Of a stretch of 64,000 nt of DNA, positions 13,250 through 25,492 are shown piece by piece. The DNA is from Tenebrio molitor (Eukaryota > Arthropoda > Insecta > Coleoptera > Tenebrionidae). The DNA is taken from positions 9,052,001-9,116,000 of the forward strand of contig NC_091048.1 in the NCBI RefSeq assembly GCF_963966145.1, given 5' to 3'. How positions within the stretch are numbered: position 1 is the first letter of the stretch; each line of letters starts with the position of its first letter. A program made the translations under genes and the position numbers. A model generated the notes under the pieces. That model made no database searches. It saw only the letters and a list, made by a program, of their open reading frames with translations, and had not been told where the DNA came from.

Positions 13250-14238
13250 TATACAGTGCATTTTTTTTAACTGTTGCCATAGGGAATTGCATGGTAAAAC
13301 TTATACCCGCTGTTAACTTTTGTTCTGATGAAAATATTCAAACCATTTTTGGAACAAATTTGGAAGATTTTTTAAACTATCGGATAGATTACAATTCAAT
13401 ATCCTAAACTGTCGAAAAAATTGTGAAAAAAATATTTTCTAGCGCGCCGGAATAATAGTATGTCGAGCGGCCGCCAGAATAGCGCCCCTGTCGGCTCAAC
13501 CAGCAGCTGACCATCTCCACTTTTGACTTTTGTCACTTTCATTTAAAAAATAGCGAGATCTCCGGGAGGCAGTGATTAAATTAGCTTTTGGAAGGCAGAA
13601 CATGTAAACATTTATTTATGCGTTTTTTTAACTGTTGCCGTAGGGAATTGCATGGTAAAAATTATACCCTCTGTTAACTTATGATCCACTGCAGATTTGG
13701 TGCAAATTTTTATTTTTTGTAATAAATCATTAATAAGACTATGTAATACATACTGTTTAACAACGAACGACAAGCAGTTTTATTTTACTAATTTTACTCT
13801 TCAAAGTTGAAATTAATGAACGTAAATAATTTGACAAAAAACGTAGTAGGCGATATGGGAACAAAAATTAGGTTTTATATTTTTATTTATTATTTATTTT
13901 AATCATAGCCTCGAGGAGATCTGACTATTTATTTTTGAAATGAAAGTGACAAAAGTCAAAAGTGGAGATGGTCAGGTCTCAGGTGCTAGTTGAGCCGACA
14001 GGGACGCTATTCTGGCGGCCGCTCGACGTACTATTATTCCGGCGCGCTAGAAATATTTTTTCACAACTTTTTCGACAGTTTAGGATATTGAATTGTAATC
14101 TATCCGATAGTTAAAAAAATCTTCCAACTTTGTTCCAAAAATGGTTTGAATATTTTCATCAGAACAAAAGTTAACAGGGGGTACAAGTTTTACCATGCAA
14201 TTCCCTATGGCAACAGTTAAAAAAAAATGCACTGTATA
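13250..14238. mobile_element. fold-back DNA transposon with about 310-bp inverted arms
   Basis: The left arm (to about 13561) and right arm (from about 13917) are inverted copies of each other with few mismatches. The ends read TATACAGTGCA...TGCACTGTATA, consistent with a TA target duplication and CAGTG termini of the Tc1/mariner type. Each arm carries a GC-rich core with GCGGCCGC and GGCGCGC. The arms end at AGATCT next to the spacer. The spacer contains a further direct copy of the arm's head (about 13621-13680). No transposase frame is present, so it is non-autonomous. Autonomous parents and exact family are unknown. Confidence 0.85.
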
Positions 14239-14257
14239 AATATGGAACATGATAGTT

Positions 14258-14700
14258 ATTTGTGTATCAAGACCAAAAAGTGAATCTTTTTCGTCCGAGT
14301 CTTAGTGTTCTGGCCGAGGCGTAGCCGAGGCTTGAAAACAGGCAGAGGTGCACATTAAATTTTTCACGCGACCTCACGAACTAAACTACAAAGCAAAAGA
14401 CATCATTGGAAAAATTACAAATTTATTTTGTATCAACCGTTTTCAAACAGAAAAATGTATTAAAATACATTAACAATTGTCTTTATAGTATTTTTTTATC
14501 AGCGTGTCAACAAAACGAGAAATTTACTATTTGGAATACAATTACTTATTACAATTATCGGTTTTGTCGGTTGCGTTGTAAATTACCAAACAGACCAACA
14601 GATGGCGCCATGGTCAGCGTCCGAAAAAGAGTTACTTTTCGTCCGTTTGCGAGTACGTAAAATTATCGTTTTCATTATTACCTAGAAAGGACCTTAAATG
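14258..14700 (+). repeat. dispersed repeat family R3, copy A
   Basis: This matches the reverse complement of 47821-48312 over most of its length, including GTGTATCAAG.CCAAAAAGTG, GGCCGAGG.G.AGCCGAGGCTT, AGATGGCGCCATGGTCAGCG-like sequence and GAAAAAGAGTTACTTTTCGT. It begins just right of the fold-back element. No intact ORF is present. Its transposon class is unclear. Confidence 0.75.
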
Positions 14701-15612
14701 ACTGTACTGGGAAACCCCGCTCTATGCCAACGTCATTATTAATCTTAATATATACGACAACAATATACATATTTGTTAATAAAATGAATACTTTGGCTAA
14801 TTTTTTTACCGATTTTTTTAATGAGTTTAGTGTTTATTAAATAGTCGAGGCTATACAAGACTTTACTAATCAAGTTTTCTCTTGATTTAGAAAAGAATTC
14901 CGATAAATTAATTGGTTGGAGGGAGTGTTAGTATCGGTGAAAAATCCTTGTTAAAATGAAGATAAAATCGATTTGAAAGATGAAGATAAAATTTGTAAGT
15001 TACATGTTTCATAAATAACAAAACAGCGGGAACCCTAAATTATTACCTTGTGTAACGCCACCATATACATAAGTTATTTTGATCCTAAAACATAATCATC
15101 TGTTAATAAAATGAGAAGAGATACATTTATGATAACCACCACGTTTTTATATCAGATTTATAGGTCATTAACAAGTTGACGCGACAAAAAAACTTAACAA
15201 ATTAAGTCTTGTCTTTTGCTGACATGACATCAATAAGTAATTTGAACAATTAATAAATGGCTAAAAATATTGCTTGGAAGATTAGAAAACAATCTCTGTT
15301 GAAACAGAAATATCTCGCAATCAATTGAAAAAAATTCAAAAACTTATATGGACATTTTTTCAACATCTTGGACAGATACCAAATGATTTTTTTAAACTCT
15401 TTAACAAAGCGTCAAAAAAGCGTTTTAAGAAAGTAAGAAATTTAAATATTATTGACATTTATTTTTTAACAAACTGTTTTTTTTTATTTTTAGCAGAAAC
15501 ATTTAAAAACTTTCAAAAATATGTAATAATATTATTCTGAACCATTAATTATGATTTGTAATGCCCTTAGCAAAAATTTAAAACACCCTTTCTTGATTTT
15601 TTTAATTTAAAA
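14701..15612. other. AT-rich intronic DNA, nothing recognised
   Basis: Low-complexity AT-rich sequence without a family-like frame, paired termini or a notable repeat. Confidence 0.5.
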
Positions 15613-15860
15613 TACCGGGTGACTTTTAATGATTGAGACAAATTTGTTGGGTTGGCACTCTCGAATAATTGGTATCCCAGTCATTTGTCAAAGAGTTCTC
15701 TGTTGATTCCTTTTCTAGGTTAAGATTCTACAATTAAAGACGGACAATTTGATTCATTTTGATTTTTCAAATGTTATATTTGAACTTGATAGTCAAGTGT
15801 ACCAACATAAAATTGTAAATATGTTGTTGAACAAAAATAATCATTAAAAGTCACCCGGTA
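15613..15860. mobile_element. 248-bp MITE with TACCGGGTGACTTTTAATGA ends
   Basis: The two ends are inverted copies over about 22 bp: TACCGGGTGACTTTTAATGA on the left and its complement on the right. The terminal TA fits a mariner-type TA target site. The interior has no coding capacity. The outer ten bases (TACCGGGTGA) match those of the 1.1-kb element at 21036. Confidence 0.8.
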
Positions 15861-16400
15861 TGTAAATCTAATAAGTATAAAAAATATTTGAAAAATAAGA
15901 TTTGAGACACGCCGCCATTTTTATGAAAAAAATTATCCAAAGTACATATTCTGCACAGGCAGTCGATACAAAGCTTTTTAATAAGGAATTTAGTTTTAAT
16001 AATTAAAATATGTACTCCCATTTTGAAAATTTTTGTTTCTCGAAAGTCATTTTAACTGTGTATATTTAAAATTACTGTAATTTATTTTTGACATGTTTTA
16101 AGTAGGATCTAAAATATATTTTCAATTATGGAATTGAATTTTACAAGAACAATTTTTTCACTGAAAACCAAGCTGGAAATTAAAGACATATTGATAACAT
16201 AAATAAATAATTCCTGATCATTATTTAAATTTATATTGTGAAAAAAATAACAATGATTCCAAAAATGTTTAATAATAGCTTGAGAGAGTTTCAGAAATAT
16301 TTATTGTATGAATTGTGAAAATGTTGTTTTAATATTCCTGTTTAAAAATTTCGAGTTTCCCCCTTGCGCCGCCACTGAGTATAAAAGAATGGAATAGTTA
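15861..16400. other. AT-rich intronic DNA, nothing recognised
   Basis: No coding frame, paired repeat or structural signal was noted. Confidence 0.45.
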
Positions 16401-16768
16401 TATCGCGCGTTCAAATGAAATCCTGGGCTGGGAAGGCGTTGGAAACCGTCAATTGTTGTGCTTTTTTAAAGCGTAGATTAATTGGAGTATGTTGACAGCT
16501 AACCTAAAATTTAAAGCTAAAAAATCTTTCTTTTTTTTCTCTTTGCAATGTATTACATTAAAAATAGAATAACTTAACGTTTCCTATTCTCGAAGCAAAT
16601 ATCTAAGGGCACCCTTTGCTGAAAACGAATATGTTCAATTATCTCCCGATTAAACATAAACAAATGTCTTTCGTATTAAACGGCGGGAAATTCAAACTTT
16701 ACACTGTTCTGGACGGTTTAATTTTTCCGACGCCTACTCAGCCCAGGATTTCATTTGAACGCCCGATA
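16401..16768 (+). mobile_element. MITE family 1, copy 1 (full length)
   Basis: The terminal inverted repeats are about 30 bp, starting TATCG(G/C)GCGTTCAAATGA, with one mismatch. Inside them the similarity continues imperfectly through CTGGGCTG and GGCGTTGG. This copy is the most complete of four in the window. The interior is non-coding. The flanking TA suggests TA target choice. Confidence 0.88.
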
Positions 16769-18120
16769 GAATAGCAATTAATGACAGAAATAAACGAGAT
16801 AAATTTAAGTAATTTTCCTTACTTCACATTCACGCTGTATTTTAACAACTGGTTAATAATTTAGCTTTTAATTATATTGTTTGCTTTTTGGGAGCACTAA
16901 CAACTCAGTTGATACTCAGCTTTTGTAGTGATACTTCTCGTTGTAACTTTGAGGAGAGTACGAAAGAAACCATGATTCATTTAACGGAATCGAAGAGTGG
17001 TTAGTTTCCGAAACAAACAGGGAAACGACAAACCTCATCAACTTCATTATTTATTTAACAACGTTGGCGGACAGGGTTATTAATGAATATTGAATAGACC
17101 ACAATTAAGGGACATCGCTAGACTTTTATTAGATGATTTTGCTACTATTAATTATCTGCCTTGAGCTTGATAAATAATTCCAAAGGCCCATGAATTATTC
17201 AACCTCCCATCGATTAACGAAAAATTCCCTTCCTTATCAGCACTTCCCTCATTGTCTCATCCAATAACACTAATTTACATTTTCGAGAACACTCGAACAT
17301 CACACGAGACGTCGACGATTACTCCTCATTCTTCGATGATCGAAATGACCAAGTCGACATCCCAACACCATCATCCCTCGTCTCTTTCCCCCGATCGGGA
17401 AACGACAAGGAGGGACGAAGTCGACGTTCTTTCGACAGTTGATTAGCGCAATCTAAGAGTGATGGGTGGTGATTGACGTTGTGTATGTTTGAAAGACGAC
17501 GACGCCTGTCTTTCGCCAACATGACTAGACAACTATTCCGGCTTTGTTGGTCGATGCAGGTAAAAGTCGGAGGCCCCGATGGAGATTGTCGACTGTTGAG
17601 GATGATGGATGTCAGGTGGCCGTGAAACAAACGTGATGATTGATTGAATCGCATTTAATTATACCGGGAATTGTGGCCATTATAATTAGTATGCAGGCTG
17701 CAACTCGCCGGGAGTGATGCTGACGCCTATCACTACCATTTCCAGATTCTTTGCTACAAGGTGGCTCCGGTGGAGGAGTTATGGTTTTGCGAATTTTGGA
17801 ATAAGTGGTCATTATAGGTTATAGCACCCACAATGTTTTAATTCTTCTTATACTGTGCGTCACTAAAATAAAAAATTTGAAATTCAATGCATACAGCCAA
17901 AAACGGTTCCAAGTATGTACTTTAAAAAAATGTAACAGTAACTGTTAACATTTCAATAATTCGCAGTTTAGACGTTTAAATTGTATGTATAAAGAATTGT
18001 GAGATGTTTAGGGTTGTCTCGCAAATCCTGTTTTATTTATCAAAATTGAAAAGGGGAAATTAAGCCGTGTCCAAGCACGTTTCACACCGCTGGCAAAAAA
18101 TAGGTGTGATTAATTTATTT
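16769..18120. other. intronic DNA with a mildly GC-richer patch; no gene
   Basis: A GC-richer patch runs from about 17.2 to 17.8 kb. Overlapping frames on both strands there are Ser/Arg-rich by composition and resemble no family, so I do not call a gene. Confidence 0.4.
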
Positions 18121-18272
18121 TTTAAGGCACCCTTAATGTAACGGTAATTTTACATACTCACAAGCGGACGAAAAGTAACTCTTTTTCGGACGCACTTTGT
18201 CGGACGCTGACCGTGGCGCCATCTGTTAGTATATTTAGTAAGTTAACAACGAGACCGACAAAACTGATAGTC
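18121..18272 (-). repeat. dispersed repeat family R3, copy B (partial)
   Basis: It aligns with one end of the other two R3 copies, from AAGGCACCCTTAATGTAACG through GACGAAAAGTAACTCTTTTT to the GACCGACAAAAC region, then diverges. A CGGACG(CA/CT) segment is locally duplicated within it. Confidence 0.7.
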
Positions 18273-21035
18273 CACTAGTGCTTTATTACCGCACTAATGC
18301 CGTAAAAACTGCCATTACGACACTACAAATATTGTGAAAAATGGTACATTACACTAATACATAGCTCCATAATGTTCCAACGGAAACAGTTAGTTATTTT
18401 AACTGCGCCTAGTTATCATAAAAAAATTCAGATTCTTGAAATTGTAATATGATACTTATCTAAATTTAATTTACACCAAATGACTTGTAATTTAGTGATA
18501 ATTGTGTAGAGAATTCCTTGATCAGATTTATTAAAATACTTCAGCAACTATGCGACATTTTGATCACGAAGAATATTTTATAATGGTCACAAAATTTCAA
18601 AAATTTTCTCCAATGTCATCTTTGGGTAGTTTACGCTTCCAAGAGACTCCGGAAAGAATCGTAGATGAGTCTACCGTCGTGATAATCCGGTTTCTTAAGT
18701 GATTTTCTCACAATTTCTTCGGCGGCTCTTGTATCTTCCGACCACCGCAGGTGCCTCACCTAGACGTAATGAGCCGCCTTGTTAGCAACGTCTATCATTC
18801 GGTTTCACGATAGTGGGCAAGTATATGGGCAGCGTCTAAAAGTTGTGGACAACGTGTCTGCACTTTTATCCGTGGAGATGCAGGTAGGTGCTCCTCCCGG
18901 CGTAAATACGCACGAGAAATATAATACGTGAAATATATTGACAGGCAGGACATAAAGTTAATGGACGCAATATCGTGGCAAATTATTTATTTATAAAAAT
19001 TTCCATTTAATGGCGAAATGGTTCTCTATAAATTCCTAACTGATTAAAGATATTGCAAATAAACGTTCAACGTCCCGCTGCGGTCGAATCAGAAAAGTAA
19101 TAGACCGAGCTGAATAAAACAAACGCAAATGAACTCTCCCGACACATTTGCGCAAAATTTTTGATCGGAAAAAGGCGGCAATAAAGTCGACCTCATTACG
19201 CGCCATAAATTATCCTCCTTGAAATCGATAGGGACGTTTCAATTGGGGAAAACTATTGTTAAAGTTGACTCATTGCGAACGTTTCATAAACTGTCATCAA
19301 AATGTTTTATTAGGCCCCGTGTATCTATCATATATCACGTATACTGCACACAAATAACAGGGGACTGGAAATCGGTTGGTGTTGTTATAATATTGCCATG
19401 CAATATAACCGAGTGTGTCAGTCGACATAAATCTGTCAATCGAATTTGTAATCGCCATTGATTCCGTGCATGACTCAGTGGTCCCCCTTTCCCGCCACTT
19501 TTGACATTTGATAGACTGACGTCCCATCTTTATGCCCGGGGGAGGCCCGCACGTCATTATTACCTTAATTTCCCGGATGATTTTCCGGATGGGAAACCAA
19601 ACCGGCGCACCGACTGTTTTACCATAACCGTAAAATAGAAAGTATTTCTACATAATTAGCCATTTACTTGAATTAACCTCGACAGATGGATCGGTGGGGC
19701 GGCACGAAGGGGGCGACAACCACCGCACGGGTGCGGTTCTCATGAGAAGATTTACTGTTTTGTCAATTGGGACAGCTAATACCGATAATTCCACGTCATC
19801 TGCATACGACATGTGGGCAGGTTCTAAACTTCCCCCCGCAAAAAAATTTCTCGAAATTTTTTAAATTGGTCGCAAGTTCTTCAGTTCTACGTGACACCAC
19901 GTCAATACGAACCATTCTTACGTGAATCAACTTTAAAATATGAATAAATACACCGACAGAATATTATTCCGGAGTTGCAACGACTCATTCCAGTAGACGT
20001 TTGTGATTAATGTCCACTAACTAACGATCGTAAAATTTCAGTGTGTAGTAAAGGGTACAAATTGAAATTGATATTTCTTTTTAATTTGTAGTTCTTTCAG
20101 TTGTTACCTTTTTCTGTACGATGTTGAACAGCTTTGACATGCAATGCGTCCAGGAAAATTATTAAACCTACATCCCTTACATAAATTAATAAACGAAGAG
20201 AATTCGTTAGGGGATTATTTATCAAAATGCTCGTCAAAATTCTTTCTTAAATGGACATCGACAAAGTCATGTGCGTATTCTTTCTCGACATTTTTGGAAG
20301 TTATTTGATGATTTTTATTAATGGATTTTATTCTTCAAAAATGTCGTGTTTTTTTTTAATAGTCAGGAAAAGAGAAGATTTCTAAAAGTTGTTCCCAAAT
20401 TTGAAAATGCCATTAAATCGCGTCGAGGAAAATGTTTAAGAAAAACAAAAATCAAGTGAACATGTAACAACAGCAGAGTGAGTAATAAAAAGCAAAGATA
20501 AAATAGCCGAAGTTTTTCCTAATAAAGGCTTGTTAAACCAGTCTGTTTGAAGTATGTAGAAAATACAAAACCGTTTGGTTTTGTTAATTAAAAATAAATA
20601 ATGAAAGAACAACAAAATATTATTTAACAATGGAAGAATCTTATATAAATAAAAAATGAATGGTAAAACTAAAATGGATGAAAACTTAGAAAGACTCCAG
20701 AGGTTGGAATATTATTTCAGAAAGAAGAAAGTGAAAATCTGATAAAGTGGAAAATAAATTTGAACGAAACAAGATACTCCTACTTTGGAGATTAAAAGTT
20801 TTCATTCAAAACTGAATAGAGAAGCTTTTAATTATATTCTATTAGACAGATAGATATTTAACAAAATTGATCGTAAAGTAACCGAGCAAAAGTTGGAAGA
20901 AGAAGGAACATCGTGATCTATAATTGGATTTAGACGTGTGGAGAATTAAAAATTACAAGAAAAAAGATATCTACGTAGTTAATATAAGATAACAAAAACA
21001 GAAACATTACAGGAATTACCTAAATGAAATGGTTG
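18273..21035. other. intronic DNA with a GC-richer island; no gene
   Basis: The island at about 18.6-19.8 kb is repeat-poor and is a candidate regulatory segment. From about 20.3 to 21.0 kb the plus strand is purine-rich and resembles decayed retroelement sequence, but I could not support a specific call. Confidence 0.35.
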
Positions 21036-22133
21036 TACCGGGTGAGTCAAGTTTCACCGCCCGAGCAAAATAGGTATTTTTGTATTAGGGGCGTGAAGGA
21101 GGCGATTCTGGCCCGCGGCGGAATTATAAGCACGAGGCCCGAAAGGCCGAGGGATTATAAGACGCTAAAGGGCCAAAACCGCCGTTCACGCCCGAAATGC
21201 AAACATTATTTTTTGTAAAATCATTTAAATCCACTTTAAAGCTTTGAAAAAATAAATGACATGATACGTTCTCAAAAATCAAGAGTTATGTTGTTGGTTG
21301 CCAATGTGATGCAACAAATAAAATAGCTATTAAGGCTATTTATTAGGCCTTAGAGGGCAAAAGGCATTATTTACGCCCGCAAATTACTGTATAAATGACT
21401 TCATTTTGATAGGATTTTACAAAAACACCTTTTTCCAATCGATTTAAAATTCTCAAAGAAATTAGGAATGATTGTGTATCGTTGTAGAACAGTCTGTCAA
21501 CATTTCAAATTTTTTAATGAAACAGGTAAATATTTCGTTTAATTCAATAGTCGCTGCATTAATTTACGTAATTTTTCACTGAGAGTCCTTTCAAACATTT
21601 AGGAAAAATTTGGTCTCATTGAAATCATGAAAACATCACTGGTTTTTGAAACAAATGGAATTTTATATTAAAGTGAAACATTTAGCTATGATTTATTATT
21701 AAATTGGGAGGTCACTTCCACAAAAGCAGTTGACGTAGGTTGTTTATAAGAATTACTAGAAAAGTTTTCAACAGATGTTTACCAACAATGAGGTATTTAT
21801 TTATGACACTGTAGTTGCAAATCTTGGTCATTTTTTGTTAATGTTAAAATTGGAATATGTAATTTAAAAATTAATCATTTACTTTTGATTCATATTTCAT
21901 AAATGTGTTCTTTAAGGAATTAATTGTGAATTATGAAAAAAATATAAAAAAAATTTTTTTTTGCTCAAAATCGATTTTTTTCAATTTTATGGCTCTGAAT
22001 GAAGTGATAATGGAAATTGATTGCACACATTTGAAACCTTATTTCAAGGGAATGTAACTCTAAAATTTCGTAATTTGTATTAATTTTTTAATAGGGTTAA
22101 TCGTGCGGGCGGTAAAGCTTGACTCACCCGGTA
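21036..22133. mobile_element. 1.1-kb element with TACCGGGTGAGTCAAG ends
   Basis: The ends are inverted copies over about 28 bp: TACCGGGTGAGTCAAG followed by CCGCCCG on each side, with small differences. Just inside the left end is an unusually GC-rich block in which GGGGCGTGAA (near 21088) pairs with TTCACGCCC (near 21190), enclosing AGGCCCGAAAGGCCGAGG. The remainder is AT-rich with no transposase. It is non-autonomous and probably TA-targeting. Confidence 0.8.
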
Positions 22134-23965
22134 CATTTAAGTAAAAGAATGACTGCGATACTAGAGAAAATGATTTTATTAAAAAAAATAAAAAGACCTT
22201 TTATTCTGAATGATGTATAAGTATTTACTATTTTATCTTCAAGCGGATCAAAGAAAAGTCATTTTGGTTAAAAATTTCGCTTAAATAGAAAAATTTCGCT
22301 TAAATAGAAAAATTTAAATTGATCTTTTCCGTAAAATAACAAAGATGTGAAGATTTATTACATACTCGTACATTCTCTCATTTCCGTATTAGGTATTAGA
22401 TATCAATTAACGTCTTCCTATACGACGACAGTATCAGAATAAGGTCAAGACTTTTTCTTAGTCAATTAACTTTTACATTAGCAAAAACAGTTCCGAAAAA
22501 TTTTGACGTTACGAAATCCTTAGATGGCTTTTATTCAATACCGATCATACACAAAAATGTGTTTTCTTCCCAAATCTGTAAATTAGCCACATTCCTTCCA
22601 GATGACTGTAGGTAGCTTCCCAGGTTTCCGTCTAAACCACCCAAAGCGTATTAATAGCTCGTAAAATGTCACTAATTTTTGTGTCAAGTTTTAGAATGTA
22701 GATCATCGCACTGCTCGCGTTCCAAAGGTTTTATTAAGATGATTTGTCAGGAATATGTTTTGGCTGCACGAGCTACATTGTTTGCTAAATTTACCTCGGC
22801 TGTGTACAGCGTATCGGTTTCGATTAAGTGTTGTTTATGAAAGTAATAACTTGGCCAATATTTTTTCTAAATAGTTGTAAAGTCATTTGCGTCCGGATAG
22901 GTTTACGGCACAATTTACGGTAGTCGTGTCCGTATTTCCCGTAAACATTCCGCAGCCTACTTTGACGTTGGTTATTTAATAAAATTCCATTAGGGAATCC
23001 AAATGTTTGCCCAGTCAAAGCACAACAGATGCTAACAATTATCTGTGCAGCATATTTACAATCCATAAAGTACAATAAAGCCGCTCTAAACGTCGGCCAA
23101 GAAGATCAGTTGGTACGTTATTTACACTGAGCACTCTTATTATGTACAGAGATCTGCAGCCGCTGCTCCTCTGATGTCTAATAGGGAATAAATCACAACA
23201 AATAATGAACAACAAACAGACGTTCATATTTATTGGTCATAAACGTTTGGCAATAAAATGGCAACACCACTTACAAAGTTAAATACGCTCCACTACCGGT
23301 ACACCACCCGGTTGGTTTGTTTGCGCCGCCATCTACCGGCTACCGTCCAGATTTAAAGGAGCGCAAGGAGCGAAAGGAATCCCAGACCACCCATTTCACC
23401 GTCCGTTCCATCATCGTGTGTCATTTAGCTGAAGTGGTGGGAGCCATCCTAAGTCAATAACAACATTTAATATACATACGCAGAGGTCGTTCCGTGGTCC
23501 TACACAAATGTCCAGAGCACCTTTGTTGCCTGTCCACCTGCCCACTTACCATTGATTTATTGTAATTATGCGTTATCATGGGACCATCCATCTATCTCGG
23601 CTCCATACGTCACTGTCAACCGCTTGACCGGATCACGGACATAAACTTTACGTAATTAATAAATGGGCCTGGCTCCAAACCTGAGCTTGATTCGCACGAG
23701 ACGCAATAATTATTTATTTTGGGAAGATCGCGTGGATAGGTCACATCAACGCACTCCACACGTTTTCACATTAACAGAAATTGTCCATACTACGAACTAC
23801 AACAAATTTGGAAGCGTCAGGTACTCGACTCGAGAAGAAAAAAAAGTTCCAACACCTACGCTCGTACCATCAAAGCCAAACGTTTTGACAAGAGTAGCAC
23901 AGGCTGCTTTTGTCGCTATTTTGTTTTTTTGAATTTTCTTCTGCTATGACAATGTGGTATGGTCA
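22134..23965. other. intronic DNA; no gene recognised
   Basis: It contains the short tandem duplication described separately and a somewhat GC-richer patch at about 23.3-23.7 kb. Short frames on both strands resemble no known protein. Confidence 0.4.
22272..22309. repeat. perfect 19-bp tandem duplication
   Basis: The unit AAATTTCGCTTAAATAGAA occurs twice back to back without mismatch, suggesting a recent slippage event. Confidence 0.8.
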
Positions 23966-24047
23966 TTCGATCAGTGGAGTTAAGAAATGTCGAGCGCGGT
24001 CAGTGTTTGGATGGGTCCCAGTCAAGGGAGACCGCATTGCGTTGTAA
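23966..24047 (+). repeat. 5S-rRNA-like fragment, copy 1 (SINE3-type or 5S pseudogene)
   Basis: The order CGATC, then GTTAAG, then GTCG.GCGCGGTCAGT, then TTGGATGGGT, then GACCGC follows the 3' two-thirds of animal 5S rRNA, including the internal promoter region. The stretch between GGATGGGT and ACCGC is altered (CCCAGTCAAGGGAG), and copy 2 has a related alteration. This suggests a mobile 5S-derived family rather than a functional 5S gene. No T-rich terminator follows directly. Confidence 0.6.
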
Positions 24048-24480
24048 CGTCAATTGCTCTATTTCAATGTTATCTGTAATCGGCAATGTATAAACAAATT
24101 TTGACGTGACGTAGTGCAAAAAGTAAATATGTAATATAATAAATAGTGCTTGATAAAAATATCCCTTATAACAAATCAATTCGGTCTGAATGCCATGTCT
24201 GCTTTTTTAATAATAATTTCCTAAATTGCTTTTCCACAAATGTAACCATTAAAAGAAGAAGAAAGGTAACGACAGACAGCATTCAGGTGGAAGATTAATT
24301 ATTTAATCAGTAATTGGTACATGACAGCTGGGTTTAATTGGATTAAAGATCATAAAGATTAACAAAAAATTATGAAACAGTTGAAATTTGTTTAAATTAT
24401 AAATTGAGGAGTAGACAGAGAAAATTTTTGTTATTATCGTTGCAAAATTTTATAGAAAAATGCGTATATTTGGTATCGGA
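24048..24480. other. AT-rich intronic DNA
   Basis: Possibly the tail of the 5S-like repeat for the first tens of bases. Nothing else was recognised. Confidence 0.4.
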
Positions 24481-25122
24481 AACAATATGTATAGGGTCCA
24501 TGTAGACTCCCTGAGGGATAATTCAAAAAGTATTAATTTGGGAGAGGGCTAGCATTAAATCAAAAGGGAATTTTTTGTATCAAGTTCAAAATTTGGTTGG
24601 GTACGTTCCTTGAAGTCAATTCCTTCTGAAAAAATTGCTGAGGAAAACGTCAATATTGTGAAGAAAGATGTTTTGGAAGTGATTGCTAAATACCCAAAAA
24701 ATCAGATACAACAAATATGCTTTTTTAAAAACAGACTTCTGCAGTTTGGAAAGAGTTTTGACTTTTGCGACGACAAAAATACCAGTGACTTCACAATTAC
24801 CAAAGATTAAAGTTTCTTTTTTTGTAAAGAACAATCTTGACCAGCGGGTGCCATCTGAATTCATCACGTCTCAGAAAATCAATAACGACACCCCCACAAT
24901 CCTCATTTGGCCCCAAGCGACTAGCATTTGTTTTAGAAATTAAAAGGAATCTGCGAAGAAGAATTAATAGATGACTAATGAAGAAATGTTTTTGTATTTA
25001 ATGATTTTTTATCATGTCCGCATTCAAAATTTTGTTATAAAATGCAAAACAAAATCTGAACTTTAACGTAAGGATAAAACGCATTATTTATAATACTCGT
25101 ATGTATTTTGGAACAGCCTGTA
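24481..25122 (+). mobile_element. possible Tc1/mariner relic with one visible end
   Basis: The right end reads GGAACAGCCTGTA, which on the minus strand gives TACAGGCTGTTCC, a common mariner-type terminus. Inside, a plus-strand frame at 24610-24810 contains EENVNIVKKDVLEVIAKYPK, weakly reminiscent of the EN-x3-V-x2-(D/S)V-x2-NP block before the helix-turn-helix of mariner-like transposases. A second frame nearby ends in WPQAT. Stops and frameshifts separate the pieces and no catalytic motif is visible. No left end was found. Confidence 0.3.
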
Positions 25123-25286
25123 TATGCGACAAAATAAAAATAAAAACCAAACGTTTGCTATGTAGAAAGTCATAAAATAAGTATTCAATAATAAATTTCA
25201 ATTATGTTTATAATTTATTGTAAAAATTTTCGGAAAAAAAACTGTTTTAATATTAAACAAATATCTATAACTATTATTATTTACAA

Positions 25287-25492
25287 ATCGGGTGTTCATT
25301 TAAATTTATTCTTAGAGTAGGCGTTGAAGAGTCGATTGTGAACGCACCACGGATTGCAGATCACAGATCTTCTGTTTAAATCTAACCTCACTTTTTGCAT
25401 TATTTGTGTTTTACTCTACAGACTGACGAGTTGTGCGTTCACAATCGACTCTTCAACGCCAACTTTGAGGATAAATTTAAATAAACACGATA
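25287..25492 (+). mobile_element. MITE family 2, copy 1 (206 bp)
   Basis: It is almost wholly palindromic. The ends start ATCGGGTGTTCATTTAAATT and its near complement, and the inverted match continues through GGCGTTGAAGAGTCGATTGT and GAACGCAC. Only a short centre (TTTAAATCTAACC...) is unpaired. It is non-coding. Confidence 0.88.
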
